Shown here piece by piece: positions 1 through 5,417 of a stretch of 12,331 nucleotides of DNA. The stretch is taken from positions 1 through 12,331 of the forward strand of contig JASIJN010000497.1 in the NCBI GenBank assembly GCA_030050125.1. The letters run 5' to 3'. Made by a program: the position numbers and the translations under genes. The notes under the pieces were generated by a model, which made no database searches, had not been told where the DNA came from, and worked only from the letters and a program-made list of their open reading frames with translations. Each line of letters begins with the position of its first letter. The first letter of the stretch is position 1. This stretch comes from Streptosporangiaceae bacterium (GTDB lineage: Bacteria; Actinomycetota; Actinomycetes; Streptosporangiales; Streptosporangiaceae).

Positions 1-369
1 GATCGGGTGGTACGACCACGAGGTGCCGGCCCAGTTCACCACGTGCTGCACCCAGCCCGGTGAGCTGGCCGCGGTCGGCTCGATCACCTGCGAGGGCAGC
101 CCGCCCGGCATGTCCGGCTGGGCCTGCAGCAGCCCGTCGATGATCCAGATCACGCCGAAGCCGATCCGCAGCAGCCGCCGCCAGGACGGCTCCGGCGTGG
201 CCGGGCCCGCGGCCCGGCCCGGCCGCAGCCACTCCCGGACGCTGACCCAGGCCACGGCGAGCAACGCGAAGATCAGCAGCACGATCAGGCCCTGATGCAG
301 CAGGGCCGCGCGGAACGCCGCGATCAGCGTGGGGTCGTTGGCGTTGAGGCCAGAGGTCATCCCAGACAT
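1..369 (-). CDS. Membrane protein of unknown function (3' end outside the window)
   Basis: The reading frame is open from ATG at 369 to the left edge (123 codons seen) and has no stop, so the C-terminus is missing. Two hydrophobic segments are visible, at about residues 24-45 and 67-83, separated by a basic, proline-rich loop. After the second helix comes a polar stretch with the recognisable pieces IDGLLQAQPDMPGG and WVQHVVNWAGTSWSYHP, rich in Trp and His. I do not recognise a named family. The start lies 4 nt after the stop of the preceding gene (374-1006) and a GGTGAG stretch just upstream can serve as ribosome binding site; ATG at 360 is an alternative start three codons in. It is the last visible gene of the regulator/thioredoxin operon, so it is probably co-expressed with it. 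The coding call is firm, the function unknown. Confidence 0.75.
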   Translation of the reverse strand, partial: MSGMTSGLNANDPTLIAAFRAALLHQGLIVLLIFALLAVAWVSVREWLRPGRAAGPATPEPSWRRLLRIGFGVIWIIDGLLQAQPDMPGGLPSQVIEPTAASSPGWVQHVVNWAGTSWSYHPI

Positions 370-373
370 CGGC

Positions 374-1006
374 TCACCCCGGCAGGTTCGGCGGCGACGC
401 GTGGGCGGACAGCGATCTTATGGCGGAGTTCATGATCGCGTCCACCGAGGCACGCTGGGCGTTCAGGGTCCGCAGCGCCCGCTGCAGGGCGGCCGTGTCG
501 GCCGCCTTGGCCCGCGGGTTCCCGAGGTTCTGCAGCACCTGCGCGACGTCGGTCTGCACGTTCTCGGCGTCCGGGGCGGCCCAGTTCACCAGTCCGGTGA
601 CCACGCGCCCCAGGCGGAAGCTGGCCAGCGACTCGGTGACCTGGTAGTTGTCCAGGTCGTCGAGTTGCTCGTTGTTGGCGGGCGAGCAGTTGGCCGCGCC
701 GGTGTTGGCGATGTAGATCGCGGTGCCGGCGTCGGTCTTCGCGCCCGACTCCACCTGCTGCAGCGCCGTCAGCGACTCCGCGACGCCGCCCGCGCAGGAC
801 TCGATGTCGTATTTCATGTCGCCCAGAAAACCCCGCAAATCGGATGCACGCTCGGCCTGGGAGGGCTTATGCGACAGCGCGACCAGCACCGCCGCCGCCG
901 CCAGCACGCCGAACGCTGCCAGCAGCCAGCGCGGGCTGCGGCGGGTGGCCCACCGGGTATGCCGGATGGGGACGTACGGCGGGTCGGTCCTGACCGGCGA
1001 GCTCAT
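374..1006 (-). CDS. Membrane-anchored helical protein of unknown function (copy 1 of 2)
   Basis: 210 residues. A basic N-terminus (about 1-26) is followed by one hydrophobic helix (about 27-44), then an outside domain predicted to be almost all helix. Two cysteines, C71 (in ESCAGG) and C107 (in NCSPAN), could form a disulfide. The core YQVTESLASFRLGRVV (121-136) and the following WAAPDAE are exactly shared with a second copy encoded at 11859-12331; overall I estimate about 60 percent identity by eye over the 157 comparable residues. Its ATG overlaps the stop of the thioredoxin-like gene (ATGA at 1003-1006), indicating coupled translation. Position next to a thiol-disulfide protein and opposite an oxidase operon suggests a role in envelope redox or oxidase function, but this is only inference. 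No known domain is recognised. Confidence 0.85.
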   Translation of the reverse strand: MSSPVRTDPPYVPIRHTRWATRRSPRWLLAAFGVLAAAAVLVALSHKPSQAERASDLRGFLGDMKYDIESCAGGVAESLTALQQVESGAKTDAGTAIYIANTGAANCSPANNEQLDDLDNYQVTESLASFRLGRVVTGLVNWAAPDAENVQTDVAQVLQNLGNPRAKAADTAALQRALRTLNAQRASVDAIMNSAIRSLSAHASPPNLPG

Positions 1007-1656
1007 CGCGCCGCGCCGCCGTCCATCAGGGCCACCCCGTCGTTCAGGTCCTTCATGGTCACATCCCCGAGGACTCGTTTCACGATGCGGTGCCTGCCAT
1101 TCAGGAAAAAGGTCTCCGGGATCCCGATCTCGCTGACGCCGTAGGCGTTGGCGACCGCGGGCGTGGCCTCGAACCCGACCGGGTACGCGACCCCGTTGGC
1201 CGCCAGGAACCGGCGGGCCGCCGTGGCGGTATCGTCCGCGTCCACGCCAATGATCACGACTTTACCCCTCGACGCTCTGTAGTAGTCGGCCAGCAGCGGC
1301 GTTTCCTTTTTGCACGGGGGGCACCACGACGCGAAGAAGTTGACGATCAGCGGGCGCCCGCGGTAGGCGCTGAGCGACACCTGCTGGGCCGGATCGCTGA
1401 GGGACGGGAGCGTGAAGGCGGGGGCGGCGGGCGGCGCCGCGGCCGGCTTGGCCGGGCGGTGCGTGGTGGCGTCGACCGCGATGATCGCGCCGACCAGGAC
1501 CACGATCGCCGCGACCGCGACGATCAGCCCCGTCGACGGTCGCTGGCCGGGGCGTATGCCGGGCAGCCGGACGCCGCGGGGCCGGGCCGTGTCATCGGCC
1601 TGCCGGGCCGGGGCGCCGGACCCGGTCTCCCGGGACGGCTCGCTCGCGCTGCTCAT
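1003..1656 (-). CDS. Membrane-anchored TlpA/ResA-like thioredoxin
   Basis: 217 residues from ATG at 1656. The N-terminal cytoplasmic part is polar, a single helix lies at about residues 44-63, a Pro/Ala-rich linker follows, and the thioredoxin domain runs from about 78 to the end. The active site is FFASWCPPCKKE with C112 and C115, and the cis-proline is in GIPETFF (P180). Proteins of this family act outside the membrane as thiol reductants in cytochrome c maturation or in preparing the CuA cysteines of oxidase subunit II. The nearby subunit II and cysteine-rich cupredoxin favour the second role (inference). The start at 1656 is preferred because it overlaps the kinase stop as ATGA and has GAGG upstream; the frame stays open to a TTG at 1677, giving seven more residues, which is less likely. 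Confidence 0.9.
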   Translation of the reverse strand: MSSASEPSRETGSGAPARQADDTARPRGVRLPGIRPGQRPSTGLIVAVAAIVVLVGAIIAVDATTHRPAKPAAAPPAAPAFTLPSLSDPAQQVSLSAYRGRPLIVNFFASWCPPCKKETPLLADYYRASRGKVVIIGVDADDTATAARRFLAANGVAYPVGFEATPAVANAYGVSEIGIPETFFLNGRHRIVKRVLGDVTMKDLNDGVALMDGGAAR

Positions 1657-2702
1657 ACCCGCCTCGTGTTCGCGCAAGGATCGATGGCGGTGTCGGCTGG
1701 AAGCACGATCTCGAATTTACTGCCCGTCCCGGGCGCGCTACGCACCAGCACCTCACCGCTGTGGCCGTGGGCGATCGCCCGGACCAGCGCGAGACCGAGG
1801 CCGGTGCCCCGGGGCACGTTGGCCGACGAGCCGCTGCGGAACCTGTCGAAGATGCGGTCGAGCTCGGCGGGCGCGATCCCGGTCCCGGCATCCTCCACGA
1901 TCACGTGGGCGAACGGGCTACGGCCACCGCCCCGGACCGAGAGCCTGATCACGTCGCCGGCGCCGGTGTGCTGGACCGCGTTCTCCAGCAGCGCGTCGAC
2001 GGCCAGGCCGAGCCGTTCCCTGTCGGCGCTGACCGTGGTGGGGTCGAGCCGTCCGAGCTGCCAGCTGCGCTGCGCGGCGGGCCGCCAGCGGTGCAGCGCC
2101 TCGGCCAGGAACTCGTCGAGCGGCACCGGCTCCAGGCGCAGGAAGTCCGGGTTCTCCGACGCGGCGATGAGCAGGAGCCGCTCGGCCAGGCCCTTCAGCC
2201 GGGTCAGCTCGCCGGCCACCAGGTCGATGTCACGGCGGTGCCGCGGGTCGGTGAGCTCGCGGGCCAGCAGTTCCGCGTGGCCAAGCGCGACCGTGATCGG
2301 GGTCCGGAGCTGATGCGAGGCGTCCTGCAGGAACCGGTGCTGGGCGGCGAGCAGCCGGGCGTCCTCCTCGCTGGCCCGGGCGCGCTCGGTGTCCGCGGCC
2401 TGCCGCCGGTGTGCCTGCCGCATCAGCAGACCGAACAACACCAGCGCGATCGCGATCCAGATGAAGTGGAACGGGATCGCGTCCCACCGGGCGTAGATCA
2501 GAATGCAGCCGAGCCCGAGCAGCCACAGCAGCGCCCAGGTGAGGTCGAGCACGCCGGGCCGGTACTCGGCGATGCCCTGCCGCCAGCCGCGCTCGGCACC
2601 GAGACGCCGGAGCACCGGGCCGCCCCCGCGGCCCGGCTCCCGCGCGGGGTCGTGAACCGGCGTCCGCGCCTGCTCAGGAGGCGAGCTGGTATCCCGCACC
2701 AC
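1653..2702 (-). CDS. Sensor histidine kinase with minimal outside loop
   Basis: 349 residues from GTG at 2702; the second codon is also GTG, so the exact start is uncertain. Two helices lie at about 52-70 and 77-95 with only some 6-10 residues between them, so there is no extracytoplasmic sensor domain. A short linker leads to the dimerisation/phosphoacceptor domain with the H box DASHQLRTPIT (H130). The ATPase domain has an N box LLENAVQHT (N241), a G1 box DAGTGI (271-276), an F box FDRF (285-288) and a G2 box GTGLGLALV (299-307). All catalytic residues are present. The gene overlaps the response regulator by 29 nt and the thioredoxin gene by 4 nt, so it is part of one translationally coupled operon. 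The likely partner is the regulator encoded just before it. The stimulus is unknown; kinases of this shape usually sense within the membrane or through a partner protein. Confidence 0.93.
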   Translation of the reverse strand: MVRDTSSPPEQARTPVHDPAREPGRGGGPVLRRLGAERGWRQGIAEYRPGVLDLTWALLWLLGLGCILIYARWDAIPFHFIWIAIALVLFGLLMRQAHRRQAADTERARASEEDARLLAAQHRFLQDASHQLRTPITVALGHAELLARELTDPRHRRDIDLVAGELTRLKGLAERLLLIAASENPDFLRLEPVPLDEFLAEALHRWRPAAQRSWQLGRLDPTTVSADRERLGLAVDALLENAVQHTGAGDVIRLSVRGGGRSPFAHVIVEDAGTGIAPAELDRIFDRFRSGSSANVPRGTGLGLALVRAIAHGHSGEVLVRSAPGTGSKFEIVLPADTAIDPCANTRRV

Positions 2703-3366
2703 GCACCGTCTTGATCAGGTCGAAGCCGAGCTTCGACCGGAGCCGCCGGACGCAGACGTCCACGACGTTGGAACCGGGGTCGAAGTCGTAACCCCAGATG
2801 GACGCGAGCAGCTGGTCCTTGCGCACCGACTGGCCGGCGTGCTCCATCAACTCCCGCAGCAGCAGGAACTCCAGCCGGGTCAGGGCGACCGGGCCGTCGC
2901 CGATGTCCGCCTCGAGCCGGCCCACGTCCAGCACCAGCTCCCCGGCCCGGAGCACCTCGCCCGCCTGGTGCGACTCGGCGCGCAGCTGGACCCGGACCCG
3001 GGCCAGCAGTTCCTCCAGCGAGAACGGCTTGGTCAGGTAGTCGTGCGCGCCCAGATCCAGGCAGGTGACCTTGGTCGTCACGTCATCCAGGCAGGAGAGC
3101 ACCATCACGGCCTGCTCGGGCCGAACCCGCATCAGCGCGGTCAGCACCAGCCTGCCGTCCATGTCCGGCATGATCAAATCTAGGATGACCAGGCCGTACT
3201 CACCGGGGCCTGCCCGCAGGAGCGCCTCTTCGCCGCCCGAGGCGCAATCGATCGCATAGCCGGCTCCCGACAGAGCGCGAGCGATAAACCCCCGGATCTT
3301 CGGCTCGTCGTCGACCAGCAATATGCGCGGTACTACCGGATTTTGCGTCAACCGATCCGCAACCAT
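2674..3366 (-). CDS. OmpR/PhoB-family response regulator
   Basis: 230 residues from ATG at 3366, the only good start before the conserved RILLVDDE. The receiver domain (about 13-125) has the acidic pair D19/D20, the phosphorylated aspartate D63 in VILDLIMPDMDG, S91 in the Thr/Ser switch position and K113 in LTKPFS. A winged helix DNA-binding domain follows (about 135-228), ending in the typical VRRLRSKLG and VRGAGYQL pieces. It is the first gene of the leftward operon and overlaps the kinase gene. A GGAG at 3379-3382 lies 12 nt before the start, rather far for a ribosome binding site. By position it probably controls its own operon and the divergent oxidase operon; direct repeats spaced 10 bp at 3497-3513 are a plausible target. 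C41, C92 and C102 in the receiver are unusual enough to note but no role can be assigned. Confidence 0.94.
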   Translation of the reverse strand: MVADRLTQNPVVPRILLVDDEPKIRGFIARALSGAGYAIDCASGGEEALLRAGPGEYGLVILDLIMPDMDGRLVLTALMRVRPEQAVMVLSCLDDVTTKVTCLDLGAHDYLTKPFSLEELLARVRVQLRAESHQAGEVLRAGELVLDVGRLEADIGDGPVALTRLEFLLLRELMEHAGQSVRKDQLLASIWGYDFDPGSNVVDVCVRRLRSKLGFDLIKTVRGAGYQLAS

Positions 3367-3426
3367 GGGCGCACTTCACTCCGCACTGGGCCACATCAGC
3401 GGGTGTGGCGACCGACCCGCCCCTCG

Positions 3427-3448
3427 GCACGTGCTAGGTGCTTAGCAC
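3427..3448. promoter_or_regulatory. Nested dyads near the predicted leftward transcription start
   Basis: GCACGTGC (3427-3434) is a perfect palindrome. It overlaps GTGCTA-N6-TAGCAC (3431-3448), which contains the smaller dyad TGCT-T-AGCA (3439-3447). The cluster begins just downstream of the -10-like hexamer of the leftward promoter candidate, where a repressor would block initiation. Arms are short, so chance occurrence in GC-rich DNA is possible. Confidence 0.4.
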
Positions 3449-3450
3449 AG

Positions 3451-3480
3451 GATCTACTCCACCGGGGTATCCCCGGTCAA
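3451..3480 (-). promoter_or_regulatory. Candidate housekeeping promoter of the regulator operon
   Basis: On the minus strand TTGACC (3480-3475) is followed after 18 bp by TAGATC (3456-3451). The first matches the actinobacterial -35 consensus TTGAC well and the second matches TAGRRT in four of six positions. Initiation would fall near 3444, leaving a leader of about 77 nt before the ATG at 3366. The spacer is occupied by a perfect palindrome. Confidence 0.5.
3461..3477. promoter_or_regulatory. Perfect 17-bp palindrome, probable operator
   Basis: ACCGGGGTATCCCCGGT has two perfect 7-bp arms around a TAT centre. It lies between the -35-like and -10-like hexamers of the leftward promoter candidate, overlapping the -35 by 3 bp. 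That placement is typical of operators where the bound regulator controls polymerase directly, as for MerR-type and many metal-sensing repressors. No regulator of those families is encoded in the window. It is not followed by a T-run and does not sit after a gene, so a terminator is unlikely. Confidence 0.55.
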
Positions 3481-3496
3481 GCGATGTGACGTGACC

Positions 3497-3513
3497 GCAA
3501 TCCTTTGCAATCC
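3497..3513. repeat. Direct repeat GCAATCC with 10-bp period
   Basis: GCAATCC occurs at 3497-3503 and again at 3507-3513, separated by TTT, so the two copies are one helical turn apart. Response regulators of the OmpR/PhoB family bind tandem half-sites of this kind, and one is encoded next to this region. It sits upstream of the leftward -35 and about 210 bp before the oxidase operon start, in reach of both promoters. Assignment to the regulator is inference. Confidence 0.4.
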
Positions 3514-3554
3514 GGCCGACAACATCAGCGGCCCGCCCAGGAGGGCGTGGCATC

Positions 3555-3588
3555 GGTCAGATCAGCCTGACCATGACAATTTCGTCAT
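3555..3588. promoter_or_regulatory. Two adjacent short dyads
   Basis: GGTCAG-N6-CTGACC (3555-3572) is directly followed by ATGAC-N6-GTCAT (3573-3588). Both have a 6-bp spacer and they abut without a gap, which is suggestive of two operator sites upstream of the oxidase operon. Arms of 5-6 bp are weak evidence on their own. Confidence 0.35.
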
Positions 3589-3708
3589 TCAGGGCTTTCG
3601 TCCTTGCCGCGCTCACGGCCGGAGCAGCAAGATCCATAGGTATAGACAGCTTCCGGCGGCCGGACGCGCGCACCAGTGTGCCCCGGTTGGCTGCTCGCGC
3701 ATAGAAGC

Positions 3709-3712
3709 GAGG
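3709..3712 (+). promoter_or_regulatory. Ribosome binding site deciding the cupredoxin start
   Basis: GAGG lies 9 nt before GTG at 3722. It supports starting the cupredoxin at 3722, immediately before its membrane helix, rather than at GTG 3491, which would add 77 residues with no protein-like character. Confidence 0.55.
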
Positions 3713-3721
3713 TGGTGGCTG

Positions 3722-4432
3722 GTGTCGCTGCCGGCCCGCGTGACAACACTCGTCGTGGCGTTCCTCGCGGTCGCCGCGATCGGTACCTTCGTCGTGCTGC
3801 ACTACTTCCTCAGTGGCCCGCCGACGGTGGACTACTCCTCCGGCGTGATCCCCGACACCGGCGCGACGGTGCACGTCGTCATGCAGGAGGACCCGCAGAA
3901 CACGGTCTCCAGCAAGCCGGACTGGGTCTCCTACTTCATCCAGGACCCGCGCACCAAGGCCTGGGTGCACACCACGCTGTTCAGCGTGCCGGCCGGCTCC
4001 AGGATCGACATGACCATCTACGGGTTCGACGGATGCACGCCGCTGCGCAACCCGCTCTGGGGCCAGGTGACCGGCACCATCGGCGACGTCGAGTACGTCA
4101 ACGGCAAGCCGTACCACGTGATCGACTCCTGGGGCGGCTGCAACGTCGGGCACACCTTCTCCATACCGGGCATCAACCTGAACGTCCCGATGGCCTCGCC
4201 CGGGCTGCTGCAGGCGGCCAAGCCCGGCCTGTGCAGCACCTCGCCGTGCCAGCCCGGTGATCCCAAGGCCGTGCCCTACCGGGTGATGACGTTCAGCTTC
4301 AACACGCCGCGCGCGACCGGGCAGTACTTCTGGCAGTGCCGGATCCCCTGCGGGGGCGGATTCCTCGACGGGTTTGGTGGTCCCATGCAGACGATCGGGT
4401 TCATGACCGGCAACATGGATGTGGTGTCCTGA
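3722..4432 (+). CDS. Membrane-anchored cupredoxin with an incomplete CuA-like site
   Basis: 236 residues from GTG at 3722. One N-terminal helix (about 9-31) anchors an outside domain with cupredoxin character. GCNVGHTFSIPG provides H144, placed like the first histidine ligand of copper proteins. Near the C-terminus YFWQCRIPCGGG carries C206 and C210, followed by M222 in GGPMQ. The C-x3-C spacing equals that of the CuA centre in oxidase subunit II, but the second histidine is missing and the methionine lies 12 residues after the second cysteine instead of 7. Four more cysteines (C105, C140, C171, C176) may form disulfides. It is the first gene of the oxidase operon and overlaps subunit II by one base (TGATG). 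It may be an electron carrier, a subunit or a copper-handling protein; which of these cannot be read from sequence. Confidence 0.8.
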   Translation: MSLPARVTTLVVAFLAVAAIGTFVVLHYFLSGPPTVDYSSGVIPDTGATVHVVMQEDPQNTVSSKPDWVSYFIQDPRTKAWVHTTLFSVPAGSRIDMTIYGFDGCTPLRNPLWGQVTGTIGDVEYVNGKPYHVIDSWGGCNVGHTFSIPGINLNVPMASPGLLQAAKPGLCSTSPCQPGDPKAVPYRVMTFSFNTPRATGQYFWQCRIPCGGGFLDGFGGPMQTIGFMTGNMDVVS

Positions 4433-5379
4433 TGGCCGCCGAGGCGCCGGCCCAGCCGCCAGCGGCGGCGCAATCCGGCGGGCCCAATCACGGCCTGCGC
4501 ATCTTCCTCCCGTGGCTGGTCCTGTCCGCGGCCGCCGACCTGATCATCTGGATCGTCTGGCGCCCGCACCTGCCGCCCGGCGCCATGTCGTCGGCGGCGG
4601 TCAACCAGCAGTTCGACATCGCCGTGATGGCCGTGCTGGCCGCGCCGGTGATGATCCTGGTGCTGGTCTACTTCGGCTACGCGCTGGTCGTCTGGCGGCA
4701 CCGCGAGGGGGATGACGAGGACGGGCCGGCCATCCACGGGAACACCCGGATCCAGGCCACCTGGATCGTGGCCACCTCGGTGATCGTGCTCTTCCTGGCC
4801 GTCTTCGGCACCGTGGAGCTGTACACGGCGCAGGGCTCGGGCGCGGGGCAGGGCGCCAGCCCGGTCTTCAACTCGGGCGTCACGAGGCCGCTGCAGGTCC
4901 AGGTGATCGCGCAGCAGTGGAGGTTCACCTACCGCTACCCGCAGTACGGCGGGTTCGAGACCACCGACCTGGTGCTCCCGACCAACACCTGGGTCGAGTT
5001 CCACGTGACCTCGCTGGACGTGATCCACAGCTTCTGGGCGTATCAGCTGGGGATCAAGGCCGACGCCAACCCGGGCGTCGACAACGTGGCCTACGCCAAG
5101 ATCTACCACACCGGCTCGATCACCGTGCGCTGCGCTGAGCTGTGCGGGCTCTGGCACGGTGCGATGTTCGACTACGGCAAGGCCGTGTCCCCGGCCGCGT
5201 TCCTGAGCTGGGCCAGGGGAACCGAGGTCTCGCTGACCGCGGTGACCAAGCTGCTGCCGCCGTACGCCCTGACCTACGACCCGACGGTGGTCCCGCAGAT
5301 CAACAAGGCCATGGCCGCCTCCGGCATCACCGGGGCCGCCGGCCTCTACTACCCGCCGACGGATCCGGTGCAGCCGTGA
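4432..5379 (+). CDS. ctaC: Heme-copper oxidase subunit II with complete CuA centre
   Basis: 315 residues. Subunit II takes electrons from cytochrome c or another donor and passes them to subunit I. Hydrophobic segments at about 23-43, 64-88 and 110-131 give three candidate helices, one more than the usual two. The cupredoxin domain has QQWRF (W163), the first CuA histidine H199 in DVIHSFW, and CAELCGLWHGAM with C234, E236, C238, H242 and M245, so the CuA site is complete. A tail of about 60 residues after it is rich in Pro and Tyr and I do not recognise it. ATG at 4432 was chosen because it overlaps the upstream stop as TGATG and starts right before the expected N-terminus; the frame runs open upstream to 4336 but that part is a shadow of the cupredoxin gene. 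Confidence 0.93.
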   Translation: MAAEAPAQPPAAAQSGGPNHGLRIFLPWLVLSAAADLIIWIVWRPHLPPGAMSSAAVNQQFDIAVMAVLAAPVMILVLVYFGYALVVWRHREGDDEDGPAIHGNTRIQATWIVATSVIVLFLAVFGTVELYTAQGSGAGQGASPVFNSGVTRPLQVQVIAQQWRFTYRYPQYGGFETTDLVLPTNTWVEFHVTSLDVIHSFWAYQLGIKADANPGVDNVAYAKIYHTGSITVRCAELCGLWHGAMFDYGKAVSPAAFLSWARGTEVSLTAVTKLLPPYALTYDPTVVPQINKAMAASGITGAAGLYYPPTDPVQP

Positions 5380-5417
5380 GTGCCCGCCGCGCCACCACAG
5401 CGATGAAGAGGTGACCG

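Larger units (their letters stand above)
3367..3721. other. Divergent intergenic control region
   Basis: This 355-bp stretch separates the leftward regulator operon from the rightward oxidase operon. A reading frame runs through it from GTG at 3491 in frame with the cupredoxin, but its translation is rich in Arg, His and Cys and looks non-coding. It contains a leftward promoter candidate with a palindrome in the spacer, a nest of dyads around 3427-3448, a 10-bp-spaced direct repeat (3497-3513) and two adjacent dyads (3555-3588). No convincing -35/-10 pair for the rightward operon was found; TAGGTATAGA at 3637-3646 is at best a weak -10. The listed sites are readable on the strands directly; their roles are inferred. 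Confidence 0.7.

Noticed and set aside
3461..3477. The 17-bp palindrome as a transcription terminator
   Set aside because: It lies between divergent genes, at the 5' side of both, has only a 3-nt loop and no T-run on either side.
3491..3721. 77-residue upstream extension of the cupredoxin from GTG 3491
   Set aside because: The residues lack any signal or fold character, the stretch contains regulatory-looking repeats, and GTG 3722 has a GAGG and directly precedes the membrane helix.
5403..5414. Tiny frame ATG AAG AGG TGA before subunit I
   Set aside because: It is three codons long and overlaps the ribosome binding site of the oxidase gene; nothing distinguishes it from chance.
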